Shown piece by piece: positions 1 through 7,789 of a DNA stretch of 61,753 nt. This DNA comes from Clostridium_B lapidicellarium (GTDB taxonomy: Bacteria > Bacillota > Clostridia > Clostridiales > Clostridiaceae). Numbering within the stretch: position 1 is the first letter of the stretch; every line of letters starts with the position of its first letter. The stretch lies in NCBI RefSeq assembly GCF_041224415.1, contig NZ_JBGFFE010000019.1, positions 1-61,753 of the forward strand, given 5' to 3'. The notes under the pieces are model-generated. The model ran no database searches. It was not told where the DNA came from and saw nothing but the letters and a program-made list of their open reading frames with translations. A program made the translations under genes and the position numbers.

Positions 1-15
1 TGAAAGCACTGCTAA

Positions 16-243
16 GTTTTAGAATACCTAATGAGGAATTGAAACAGAAATTTGTGGAAGAAAATTCAGAATGCAAATTAGTTTTAGAATACCTAATGAG
101 GAATTGAAACAGTGGTAAAAGATGTCCAAATTGCTTCGGAACTCCCGTTTTAGAATACCTAATTAGGAATTGAAACCAGATAAACATTCCAGCTATCATT
201 TTGCAGTTCCCATGTTTTAAAATACCTAGTAAAGAATTGAAGC
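16..243 (+). CRISPR. Tail of a CRISPR array (4 repeats), repeat family B variant
   Basis: Four 30-bp repeats lie at 16-45, 81-110, 147-176 and 214-243, separated by 35-37 bp spacers. The first three begin GTTTTAGAATACCTAA and end GGAATTGAAAC. The fourth is degenerate (three or more changes, ending GAAGC), which marks the trailer end and puts the leader to the left, outside the window. The repeat is close to that of the array at 27087-30761 (GTTTTAGGATACC...) and unrelated to the repeat beside the cas operon. No cas gene adjoins it here. Confidence 0.93.
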
Positions 244-275
244 TGCTTTTTAAATATTTAGAAAAGAGGTAAACT

Positions 276-677
276 ATGGATAGATATATGTATTATGCAG
301 TATTTGAGCCGTGTGAGAAAGGTGGATATTCAATATATTTCCCGGATTTGCCGAGTTGTATAACCGAGGGAGATGATTTGAGCGAGGCTCTTGCAATGGC
401 AAAGGATGCACTAGAACTCCATATGTATTGTATAGAAGAAGATAGTGACGATATTCCCCAACCTACTCCGCCAGAAAAAATTAAAGTTGCTGGAGGTGAC
501 TTTGTTGTGCCTATCATAGCAGATATGAAGTTGGTAAGGACACAAATAAGCAATAAAACTGCCAACATTACTGTGACCGTGCCGCAATGGCTGAAGGACC
601 GGGGAGAAGAAAGCGATCTGAACTTTTCTCAGCTTCTGCAGGAGGCAGTAAAACAAAAACTGAACATCGCTGACTAG
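276..677 (+). CDS. hicB: HicB-like antitoxin with C-terminal ribbon-helix-helix, no HicA partner
   Basis: 133 aa. The N-terminal half (about residues 5-60: YYAVFEPCEKGGYSIYFPDL, then PSC, EALAMAKDALELH) matches the RNase-H-like fold of HicB antitoxins. The C-terminal 35 residues (ITVTVPQWLKD...LNFSQLLQEAVKQKL) look like a ribbon-helix-helix DNA-binding domain, so it probably binds DNA as a dimer. In normal type II toxin-antitoxin pairs a 60-80 aa HicA RNase lies next to HicB. Here the 5' side is CRISPR repeats ending 33 bp before the start, and the 3' side is non-coding, so no HicA is visible. An AGAGGT site precedes the ATG. The family call is strong; activity as an antitoxin is uncertain without a toxin. 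Confidence 0.82.
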   Translation: MDRYMYYAVFEPCEKGGYSIYFPDLPSCITEGDDLSEALAMAKDALELHMYCIEEDSDDIPQPTPPEKIKVAGGDFVVPIIADMKLVRTQISNKTANITVTVPQWLKDRGEESDLNFSQLLQEAVKQKLNIAD

Positions 678-813
678 CTATAATACTTTGTCCTACCTTG
701 GGTGTAATGTCGTAAATCCAAGATTCAAATAATTTACAATCAGGAGTAGAAATATACATGCTAAACTTGCGGCATTCATAATACAATATAAATATATACA
801 AAAAGTTAAAATA

Positions 814-856
814 CCTCTGGAAACCCACCGTATTTAATTGCGTGGGGCCTCAGAGG
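814..856 (-). terminator. Stem-loop, probable terminator of the dipeptidase operon
   Basis: Arms CCTCTG (814-819) and CAGAGG (851-856) enclose a second stem, CCCAC (824-828) with GTGGG (842-846). Read on the minus strand, the structure is followed by a T-rich stretch, consistent with ending the leftward dipeptidase/hydrolase transcript. The rest of 678-898 holds no convincing gene. Confidence 0.5.
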
Positions 857-898
857 ATCGCATTATGTTATTAGGCTGACAGAGTGAGATGTTTTGAT

Positions 899-1486
899 TT
901 ATGAAAATTCTTCTAATTTCACATTACTGATGGGATAGTTGTAAGCATTTGGGCCATAGAAGTGCCACCATTCACTTTTGAGGCGTGTAAATCCGTGTTT
1001 CATCATAATTCCTGCAAGAAATTCCCTATTTTTGATGGCTTGGGCAGAAGCACCGCTGTAGTCGATAAAGGCTTTTTCTGTAAAATCATCAAAATCACTT
1101 GGCATTTCTACATTTATTCCATTTTTGTCTATGAGGGTTATATCCACGGCAGCACCCCTGTTGTGTACGGAACCGTGAGAGGGGTTTGCAACAAAGTCAT
1201 CATCGGGCATAATTTTCCACATCATCTTCTGAACTGAAAGTGGTCTATATGCGTCCCATACTTTTATGGTAAGTCCATATTTATGGAATTCGCTGTTTGC
1301 TTCTGCAAGCTTTTTTGCAACTTCAAGCTGAAGAACAGCTTTCTTAACCGGGTAGACACTTTTCTTTAAGAAATTATCCTTTTTTGTATATTTTAAGTCA
1401 ACTGCCAAAGTAGGATCTATTTTTGTAATTTCAACCAGCCCATCTATAATCTTCAGCTTTTTACCATTTACTTTTTTTATCATCAT
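899..1486 (-). CDS. D-alanyl-D-alanine dipeptidase, VanX/DdpX family (M15D)
   Basis: 195 aa zinc dipeptidase that cleaves D-Ala-D-Ala. The family signature is complete: the substrate-binding Arg in VWDAYRP (R81), SVHNRGAAVD with zinc ligands H108 and D115, and SEWWHF with catalytic E172 and ligand H175. Length fits the family (about 190-200 aa). There is no signal peptide, so it acts in the cytoplasm. It lies 30 bp downstream of a penicillin-recognising hydrolase and a permease on the same strand, with no vanH, vanA or vanRS nearby. This suggests recycling of wall-derived D-Ala-D-Ala or dipeptide nutrition rather than vancomycin resistance; that role is inferred. Confidence 0.88.
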   Translation of the reverse strand: MMIKKVNGKKLKIIDGLVEITKIDPTLAVDLKYTKKDNFLKKSVYPVKKAVLQLEVAKKLAEANSEFHKYGLTIKVWDAYRPLSVQKMMWKIMPDDDFVANPSHGSVHNRGAAVDITLIDKNGINVEMPSDFDDFTEKAFIDYSGASAQAIKNREFLAGIMMKHGFTRLKSEWWHFYGPNAYNYPISNVKLEEFS

Positions 1487-1516
1487 ATCACTCCCATTTG
1501 ATTCTTTTGCTTTTAT

Positions 1517-2281
1517 TTAAGACTGCTGCCTGAATATTTCCTCGGTAGTTTGCCTGATAAATTCGTCTGTTTCATTAACATCAGTTTCATTGGAAGCAAA
1601 GCACAATATGAACGGCCTTTTGGCGTATACAATCCCTGCATCATGTGTGATCCCGTCATCATCGCCTGTTTTATGTGCGATACATATGTCTTCTGGCAGC
1701 AGATAGGGCATCTTGTAGTTGATCTGCTGGAGTTTGAATATCTCGAGCATGTCTCTGCTGTCATCAGGGGAGATCAAACTTCCATTCCACATCATTTCAA
1801 ATAATCTGAGAATTTCACCAGGTGCAAAGTAGTTTTCTTTTCCGGATTTCTGGGCATCTGAATCAAATAAGATTCTGTTTACTCTTGTTTTTTTCAGGCT
1901 GAGTTTTTTCATTGTACTGTTGATGTCGTCCATTTTTAATTTATTTATCAAGATGTTTGCAGCCATGTTGTCACTTAGAATGATCATCAATATGCAGAGA
2001 TCCTTCAGTGTAAGTTTTGCTCCAGGATGTATATAGGCAGCAGCTCCACAGGATGGAACTCTGTCTGATTCCCTGATCTCGACAAGTTCGTTCTTTGATA
2101 AGTCTTCTTCTTTAAATTTTCTGTATGCTTCAATTAAAACAGGTATTTTAATTATACTTGCAGCAATGAAGGGATCATCTTCGTTTACACCAAAACTATA
2201 TCCGCTTTCCAGATCTTTGTAGCAAAATCCAACTTTACCTTTAAGGTTTTTAATTTTCTCCTTAATAATTTCAGAATTCAT
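1517..2281 (-). CDS. Class A beta-lactamase-like serine hydrolase, no signal peptide
   Basis: 254 aa. It has the three active-site elements of the penicillin-recognising fold: SIIK (S42/K45), SDN (103-105) and KTG (204-206). No glutamate in the classical omega-loop context (ExxLN) is obvious, so true beta-lactamase activity is doubtful. It belongs to the 'beta-lactamase2' group often annotated serine hydrolase. The N-terminus (MNSEIIKEKIKNLKGK) is hydrophilic with no signal peptide or lipobox, which is odd for an enzyme acting on beta-lactams or peptidoglycan. It sits between the permease (23 bp upstream) and the D-Ala-D-Ala dipeptidase (30 bp downstream), probably one operon. An intracellular peptidase or esterase acting on D-amino-acid compounds is a plausible inference. 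Confidence 0.8.
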   Translation of the reverse strand: MNSEIIKEKIKNLKGKVGFCYKDLESGYSFGVNEDDPFIAASIIKIPVLIEAYRKFKEEDLSKNELVEIRESDRVPSCGAAAYIHPGAKLTLKDLCILMIILSDNMAANILINKLKMDDINSTMKKLSLKKTRVNRILFDSDAQKSGKENYFAPGEILRLFEMMWNGSLISPDDSRDMLEIFKLQQINYKMPYLLPEDICIAHKTGDDDGITHDAGIVYAKRPFILCFASNETDVNETDEFIRQTTEEIFRQQS

Positions 2282-2304
2282 AAATTACCATCCCCTAAAA
2301 ATGA

Positions 2305-3696
2305 TTATTTGTTTAAGAAATCTCTGTCGACACAGTCAATTCCCGTTTTATTTCGCTCGTCGATTTTAACATACAGGTAAAACGGTATACCCAGAAGCAT
2401 CAGTATGAATCCCCACAATACGGCTTCCTGACCGCAGCCGTAGACAGCATAGCAGCTGTAGGCGAAAGCTACAAGAGGGACAATTGATTTTCCGATAAAA
2501 TTGCCGATATTTAGATTTTTACTATATTTTTTGCAAGTCAGCATCTCGGCACCGGCAGTTGTAATATAGGCCGGCAGAGTGGACATCGTAGACAGGAGCA
2601 TTATAAATTGATATGCTGCATTTAATCCTTTTACATAATTTAAGATCAACAGAAGATTGGTTAATATACCTACAATGATCAATGACATTTCTGGCGTCCC
2701 ATATTTCAAGTTCATTTTTTTAAAAACGGCCGGGAATGTTTTGTTGGCTGCACAGGCATAGGAACATCTTGCCGTAACTATGGCACATCCTGTTGCCGCT
2801 CCCAATGTTGATATGACAACTCCGATGGAAATAAATATACCTCCCCACCTGCCGCCGGTCATTAAATTCAGCATCTCGGCTATCGGTGCTTTTGAATCCG
2901 CAAGCTGATTTTGAGGCATAATACCAAATGAGACAGCGCTAACCAGTATGTAGATAATTGCTACAAAGATTGTTCCGAAGATTGTGGCCTTTTTAATGAA
3001 TACAGGTGCATTTTTAGTTTCCTCTGCAGGGAAAACTCCCATTTCCAGACCCATGAAAGACCACAATGTGACTCCAATAGCCGCAGATAAAGTATTAATG
3101 CCTGATACTTTTTGGCTGGATACAGTATTAAAGTATTCCGGGTGAAAATGAAATAATCCAATTATCAAAAAAACCGCCAGGGGAATCAACTTGCATATGG
3201 TAGTGAATACAACAACACTTCCAGCTTGCTTAATACCTCTTATGTTAAAATAAATTATCGCCCACAGTATAATAGATGCTGCAGCGAAAGCAACTGCTCC
3301 ATTTCCACTGATCACAGGAATTATATTTCCAAGGTACCTTATACATCCGTTTATCAATGCCCCTAAAGATGTCCATGCACCTATCCAATAAGCCCACCCC
3401 ACCAAAAATGATGGAAATTCTCCAAATGCAACTCTTGTATATACCACCGGACCACCGGTTCTGGGAATCTTTGCCACCATATTTGCAAAAGTGATTGCAA
3501 TGAAAATAGAACCAGTTCCTGTAATTGCCCAAGCTATGATTGCAGTCTTGGGATTTGTACTTGCAGCTAAATTTTGAGGTGCCATAAAAATACCTGATGC
3601 AATCATGCTTCCTACAACCATTGCTATAGCTGATGGAAAACCAAGTTCTCTTTTAAAGCCTGATCTTTCATCTTCGTTTTTATTATCATTTGACAT
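2305..3696 (-). CDS. APC-superfamily amino acid permease/antiporter
   Basis: 463 aa with about 12 hydrophobic segments. The N-terminal signature FPSAIAMVVGSMIASGIFMAP is typical of TM1 in the APC superfamily, and the sequence most resembles basic amino-acid/polyamine antiporters and glutamate/GABA exchangers. Substrate is not identifiable from sequence. It is the first gene of a minus-strand group with the serine hydrolase and the D-Ala-D-Ala dipeptidase (23 bp spacing), which suggests uptake or exchange of an amino acid or small peptide processed by them. GGGGGTTATTAAA precedes the ATG. Confidence 0.85.
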   Translation of the reverse strand: MSNDNKNEDERSGFKRELGFPSAIAMVVGSMIASGIFMAPQNLAASTNPKTAIIAWAITGTGSIFIAITFANMVAKIPRTGGPVVYTRVAFGEFPSFLVGWAYWIGAWTSLGALINGCIRYLGNIIPVISGNGAVAFAAASIILWAIIYFNIRGIKQAGSVVVFTTICKLIPLAVFLIIGLFHFHPEYFNTVSSQKVSGINTLSAAIGVTLWSFMGLEMGVFPAEETKNAPVFIKKATIFGTIFVAIIYILVSAVSFGIMPQNQLADSKAPIAEMLNLMTGGRWGGIFISIGVVISTLGAATGCAIVTARCSYACAANKTFPAVFKKMNLKYGTPEMSLIIVGILTNLLLILNYVKGLNAAYQFIMLLSTMSTLPAYITTAGAEMLTCKKYSKNLNIGNFIGKSIVPLVAFAYSCYAVYGCGQEAVLWGFILMLLGIPFYLYVKIDERNKTGIDCVDRDFLNK

Positions 3697-3761
3697 TTTA
3701 ATAACCCCCTTAATTTGTATCTTTTTTAATTATACTCCATAAATGAAATATTCTGAAAGGC

Positions 3762-4955
3762 TTAAATATCCAATTGTTTTTTATATTTACAAATGGTGAA
3801 GATAAAAATCAAGGCTGCCGCCGCATTGCAAAATAGAATCACTATTCCCATGGGGACAGATGTTTTTTCGCCGGCTATTCCTACAAGCGGGGAAGCTAGA
3901 GCACCTAATGCAAAGGGAACAAATCCCAGTAAAGAAGATGCACTGCCTGCATTGTCGCCTTTGGGATCCATTGCCAGGGATCCTGTAGTTGTTGTTATGG
4001 TACCGACAGAGGATATGACGATAAAAAGTGGAATCAGTATTGAAATCAGCGGGCCATTTATAACTGTCATGGCAAATAGTATTAAACTCCCCAAAAATGA
4101 AATGAGTAATCCAACCCCTAATATTTTATTTATGGCGAATTTCTTTGCCAGGTGTCCTGAAATCTGTGTTGTAAGGACAATACCCAATCCATTTATGGCG
4201 AAGCATAGACTGAACTGCTGGGCGGACAAACCATATATATCCTGAATGACAAAAGGTGAGGCCGATATGTATCCGAACATTCCTGCCAGGATAAAACCCT
4301 GAATGAAGGTGTACCCTATAAAAATTTTATCTTTGAAAAGATAGATCAAGCTTACAAAACTATTTTTTAGATTCCCGTTTATGCGCTTGTTTAATGGCAA
4401 GCTTTCTCTTGTACCTATCCATACTGTTATACACAGTAAAATTCCTAAAAATGTGAGAATGTAAAATATGCCTTTCCAGTTCACAAATCTCAGGAGCTGG
4501 GCTCCCAGTACAGGTGAGATTATTGGGGCAATTCCATTTACCAGCATTAGCATCGAAAAAAATTGTACTAAAAGTTTTCCGGAGTAAATGTCCCTTGCCA
4601 TGGCCCTTGAAATGACAATACCGCCGGCTCCCGCAAGTCCCTGCAGAAATCTCATAAGAATGAAAATGTAAATCGATGAGGTCAGGGGGCACAGCAGAGA
4701 AGAAAGTGTAAAAATAATCAGTGATAGAATAAGGGGTTTTCTTCTTCCCGTTTTGTCACTTATGGGCCCGATGATAATTTGCCCAATAGCTAGACCCAGT
4801 AAACTTGTTGTTAAGCTTAACTGAGTAGTTGAAGTGGAGGCATTGAAAAAATTTGAGACAGTTGGGAGAGACGGAATATATAAATCGGTCACGAGAGGTC
4901 CCAGTCCGGCCAGGATTCCCAATATTATTGCAAGTTTTAGAAAATTTTTATCCAT
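3762..4955 (-). CDS. MFS efflux transporter, Bcr/CflA type
   Basis: 397 aa, 12 predicted membrane segments. The N-terminus (TDLYIPSLPTVSNFF) and loop 2-3 motif (GPISDKTGRRKPL) are those of the drug-resistance Bcr/CflA branch; RFLQGLAGAGGIVISRAMARD is its characteristic TM4-5 segment. A proton-driven exporter of a small hydrophobic compound is expected; the substrate cannot be told. It has its own promoter region upstream (about 4975-5040) and is separated from the permease by 65 bp, so it may or may not be cotranscribed with the genes downstream. Confidence 0.87.
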   Translation of the reverse strand: MDKNFLKLAIILGILAGLGPLVTDLYIPSLPTVSNFFNASTSTTQLSLTTSLLGLAIGQIIIGPISDKTGRRKPLILSLIIFTLSSLLCPLTSSIYIFILMRFLQGLAGAGGIVISRAMARDIYSGKLLVQFFSMLMLVNGIAPIISPVLGAQLLRFVNWKGIFYILTFLGILLCITVWIGTRESLPLNKRINGNLKNSFVSLIYLFKDKIFIGYTFIQGFILAGMFGYISASPFVIQDIYGLSAQQFSLCFAINGLGIVLTTQISGHLAKKFAINKILGVGLLISFLGSLILFAMTVINGPLISILIPLFIVISSVGTITTTTGSLAMDPKGDNAGSASSLLGFVPFALGALASPLVGIAGEKTSVPMGIVILFCNAAAALIFIFTICKYKKQLDI

Positions 4956-5086
4956 AAGTTTTGTCCTCCTTTATAATCAACTATTTAATTTTAACATAAA
5001 AATATAAAAAATCTTATTAATGTATGGTGAAAAATAGACTGTCCTGCATATATATTGATTGTAATGGCAAAGGGAAGGTGATATAT

Positions 5087-5246
5087 ATGTATGACCAACT
5101 GGTTAATTTAATCGGTACCTTAGGGGTTTCCCGCAGCAGTTAGTATATACCTGCTTTTTAGCTTTGGTGCAAAGCTTGATGCACTTATCAAGTCTGTGCA
5201 GGAGCTTGAAAGGAGTATATCAGCCGTTATGAAACATTTAGAATAG
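5087..5246 (+). pseudogene. YvrJ-family small protein, frameshifted
   Basis: From the ATG at 5087 (preceded by GGGAAGGTG) the reading MYDQLVNLIGTLG runs into a stop after a GGGG run near 5120. Removing one G restores a full-length 52-aa product continuing FPAAVSIYLLFSFGAKLDAL and ending SAVMKHLE before TAG at 5244-5246. The layout (DQLxxxIGxxGFPxxVSxYLL, one membrane segment, then a short helix with KLDAL) is that of the YvrJ family, which is often holin- or competence-associated. The break is a single-base homopolymer change, so it could be a recent mutation, programmed slippage or a sequencing error. Confidence 0.72.
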
Positions 5247-5446
5247 AAATAATTTCAATTTTCTCCGGTATTTAGATTAAATTTTCTAAATGTCGAGGAA
5301 TTTGTTCATTTTTCCAAAGAAAATTCGATAATATAATGATTTTATAATAACTGCATTTTAGGTTAAAAAGCGGCAAAATATAAGCGAAAAGGGATATGAT
5401 CTCAATTATGGATTATTGTATATTTTAATTGGGAAAGGGGATTAAT

Positions 5447-6682
5447 ATGGATATTTTTTTAGCGAGACAGCCAATTATTGACAAATCAGGAAGAGTTTTT
5501 GGATATGAAATCTTATTTAGAAACAGCGGTGATAGTAATAAATATGAGATGAGTTATGAAGATGGGGATAAAGCTACTATCAGGGTTATGCAGAATATTT
5601 TAGTCAACATGGGGGTAGACAGGATTGTTGGAAATAAGAAAGCTTTTATCAACTTCACTGAAAATATTTTGGAGTCGGATCTGTATTCTGTCGTTTCTCC
5701 TAAAAATGTGGTAATCGAAATTTTGGAAGGGATAAGTCCCACCGAGAAAGTCATAAATTCATGTAAATTTTTGAAGAAAAACGGATTTATTGTTGTACTG
5801 GATGATTTCGTGTTCAATAATACATATGTTGAACTCCTCAAATTTGTAGATAGTATAAAAATTGATTTCCTTGCAACAAAGGGAGAAGAAAGAAAAAATG
5901 TGATAGATAAAGCAAAGAGTATAAATCCAAATTTAAAATTTATAGCTGAAAAAGTTGAAACCCTGAAGGATTTTGATGAAGCTGTATCTCTGGGATATTC
6001 TTATTTTCAAGGTTATTATTTTAGCAAACCCCAGATAATTAAAGGTAAAAAAATACCTGTGAATAAAGTAATATATTTAAATTTGATAAAGGAATTGAAT
6101 TCCAGTGAATTTTCCGTGGAAAATGTTGAAAATTTAATAAAAAAGGATGTCTCGCTGTCTTATGAGATGTTGAAATTGATAAATTCTGCAAAATATTTTT
6201 TCAAGAATAAAATTACTTCTATAAGGCAGACTGTGACGCTGCTGGGTGAGAGAGAAGTAAAAAAGTGGATATACTTTATATGTATGAAACCCATATGTGA
6301 TGACAGGCCGCAGGTAGTTATGATAGAATCTTTATTTAGGGCAGAATTTTCAGAACTGTTGGTTGAAAGAAATAAAAAAGGCTCTCAATATCCCATGAAT
6401 GCATATCTGACGGGAATTATGTCTCTTATGGATGTGATTTTACAAAAACCTCTCTATGAAATATTAGATGAACTGGTGATTCCGCAGGAAGTAAAATGTG
6501 CACTGGTAGGCAAAGAGAAAAATTATTACAGTAAAATACTTGATATAGTTATTGCATACCAAAAGGGAGAATGGGAAAAAAGTATAATGATGGCATCCTG
6601 TTTTGATATTGACAAGGAAGATTTGGCCGTTTCCTACCTCAAATCTATCAAATGGCTGGATGATGCTATTCCGGAACTTTAA
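5447..6682 (+). CDS. EAL-HDOD signalling protein (YuxH-like)
   Basis: 411 aa from the ATG at 5447, chosen because GGGAAAGGGG lies just upstream; an earlier in-frame start at 5429 has no such site. Residues 1-200 form an EAL domain (FLARQPI, YEILFR at the EAL position, VVLDDF, then AEKVET). The canonical EAL triplet reads EIL, and other catalytic metal ligands are not all obvious, so it may bind rather than degrade cyclic di-GMP. Residues 210-400 form an HDOD domain (LSYEMLKLINSAKYF, ITSIRQTVTLLGEREVKKW). Family members act in motility or stress signalling. It stands alone, flanked by pseudogenes. Confidence 0.85.
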   Translation: MDIFLARQPIIDKSGRVFGYEILFRNSGDSNKYEMSYEDGDKATIRVMQNILVNMGVDRIVGNKKAFINFTENILESDLYSVVSPKNVVIEILEGISPTEKVINSCKFLKKNGFIVVLDDFVFNNTYVELLKFVDSIKIDFLATKGEERKNVIDKAKSINPNLKFIAEKVETLKDFDEAVSLGYSYFQGYYFSKPQIIKGKKIPVNKVIYLNLIKELNSSEFSVENVENLIKKDVSLSYEMLKLINSAKYFFKNKITSIRQTVTLLGEREVKKWIYFICMKPICDDRPQVVMIESLFRAEFSELLVERNKKGSQYPMNAYLTGIMSLMDVILQKPLYEILDELVIPQEVKCALVGKEKNYYSKILDIVIAYQKGEWEKSIMMASCFDIDKEDLAVSYLKSIKWLDDAIPEL

Positions 6683-6870
6683 CTTCTGTTTTTGAACCAA
6701 GATTTAAATTTATACTTGCAGCAGATCCATTTATATGTCTTATACTGAATTTATAGCCTATCTTCACTACGGTGAGTATGTATTTTGGATCTCTGCTGTT
6801 AAGCTCTATTTTTTTCTCAAATTCTTTGTATGGGCATCTATGGTTCTGTCGAAATTTTAGTGTATACTTC
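6666..6870 (-). pseudogene. Remnant of an OmpR-family response regulator C-terminus
   Basis: On the minus strand one frame reads TIDAHTKNLRKK. After a run of seven A (one short of what the frame needs), another frame reads KKIELNSRDPKYILTVVKIGYKFS before a stop at 6666-6668. Joined, this is the winged-helix end of an OmpR/PhoB regulator (IDxHxxNLRKKIE...PKYILTVxxxGYKF). No receiver domain or kinase remains, and the stop overlaps the end of the EAL-HDOD gene. It is a decayed, frameshifted fragment. Confidence 0.6.
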
Positions 6871-7060
6871 CAAGTATTTATTTATGGTCCGGATTTAAGT
6901 GATGTAACATGTTTATTGATCATTATTTCATATCTTCACTTAAATAAGTTTTATTAAAAGCTATATTTTGTGCAGGATTTTTAACAAAAAAAATCGAATA
7001 AAGTATCGTATAAGTTAATTACCCCTAGTTATGTAAAATACGAATAAATGGAGGCTAATT

Positions 7061-7771
7061 ATGGAAGTACATGAGATAAATGTTAAAACATATATTCTAC
7101 AGGATATTACAGTAGAAGAAGCTTTGGAAGATCTGAGTAAATTGATCGACAAATCTTTTTATAAAAATAAAAATTTGACAAATTTTCATGAAGAGAATAA
7201 AATGAAAAACTATTGTTTTAACAGCCTGTATCCGTTGAATATGAAAACTAAAATATATGAAAAAGGATGCATATATAATTTTCAATTGAGATGTATAGGC
7301 TTTAAATTAAGAGATCATTTTTTAAAATTTTTAGCAAATGAGTATACATCGAAAGTAAAAGTACTTACATGTCAGAGTAAAAATATATATAAAAGACCTA
7401 TAGATAGAATTTATAGTATAACTCCCTTGGTGGTGAAAATGCCAGGCAGTGAAAAGATTATATATTGGAGAAATGGATATACTGAAGATGAATTTTTTGA
7501 ATACATAAGAACAACCAGTATAAAAAAATATGAGGTTTTAACGGGAGAGTGTTTGGACAAAAATTTGAAGCTGTTCAACTATATGAAAATAGATAATAAA
7601 AAACCTATAGCAGTTGATTTCAAGGGTAAGAGAATTCTTGGGGATAAGGTAACTCTAAGTGTTGAAACAAATAACCATGCTCAAAATATTGCTTACATGC
7701 TTCTTGGAACAGGCCTAGCTGATATGTGTCCGAGAGGATGTGGATTCATGAATTTCCAGTATGTTAGATAA
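7061..7771 (+). CDS. cas6: Cas6 CRISPR RNA endoribonuclease
   Basis: 236 aa. Cas6 cuts the pre-crRNA in the repeat and usually stays on the 3' handle. The C-terminal glycine-rich loop is clear (LGTGLADMCPRGCGFMNF, about residues 214-231). Near the N-terminus FHEENKMKNYCFNSLYP matches the segment that carries the catalytic histidine in many Cas6 proteins (H43 here). First gene of the type I-B operon, preceded by GGAGG. It should process the array at 15873-26814. Whether it also recognises the unrelated repeats of the other two arrays is doubtful. Confidence 0.92.
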   Translation: MEVHEINVKTYILQDITVEEALEDLSKLIDKSFYKNKNLTNFHEENKMKNYCFNSLYPLNMKTKIYEKGCIYNFQLRCIGFKLRDHFLKFLANEYTSKVKVLTCQSKNIYKRPIDRIYSITPLVVKMPGSEKIIYWRNGYTEDEFFEYIRTTSIKKYEVLTGECLDKNLKLFNYMKIDNKKPIAVDFKGKRILGDKVTLSVETNNHAQNIAYMLLGTGLADMCPRGCGFMNFQYVR

Positions 7772-7789
7772 TTTTGGAGGTGATTATGT

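Noticed and set aside
678..828. Minus-strand frame containing TPDCKLFESWIYDITPKVGQS
   Set aside because: It looks protein-like and could be a transposase scrap, but I could not match it to a family and it lacks a start site.
899..1486. Vancomycin resistance cluster
   Set aside because: Only the VanX-like dipeptidase is present; no vanH, vanA/B ligase or vanRS two-component genes.
5247..5446. Riboswitch (for example cyclic di-GMP type) upstream of the EAL-HDOD gene
   Set aside because: I could not find the conserved core or a terminator/anti-terminator pair.
6772..6957. 61-codon plus-strand frame between the EAL-HDOD gene and cas6
   Set aside because: No ribosome site, low-complexity product; the same DNA reads as a decayed response-regulator end on the other strand.
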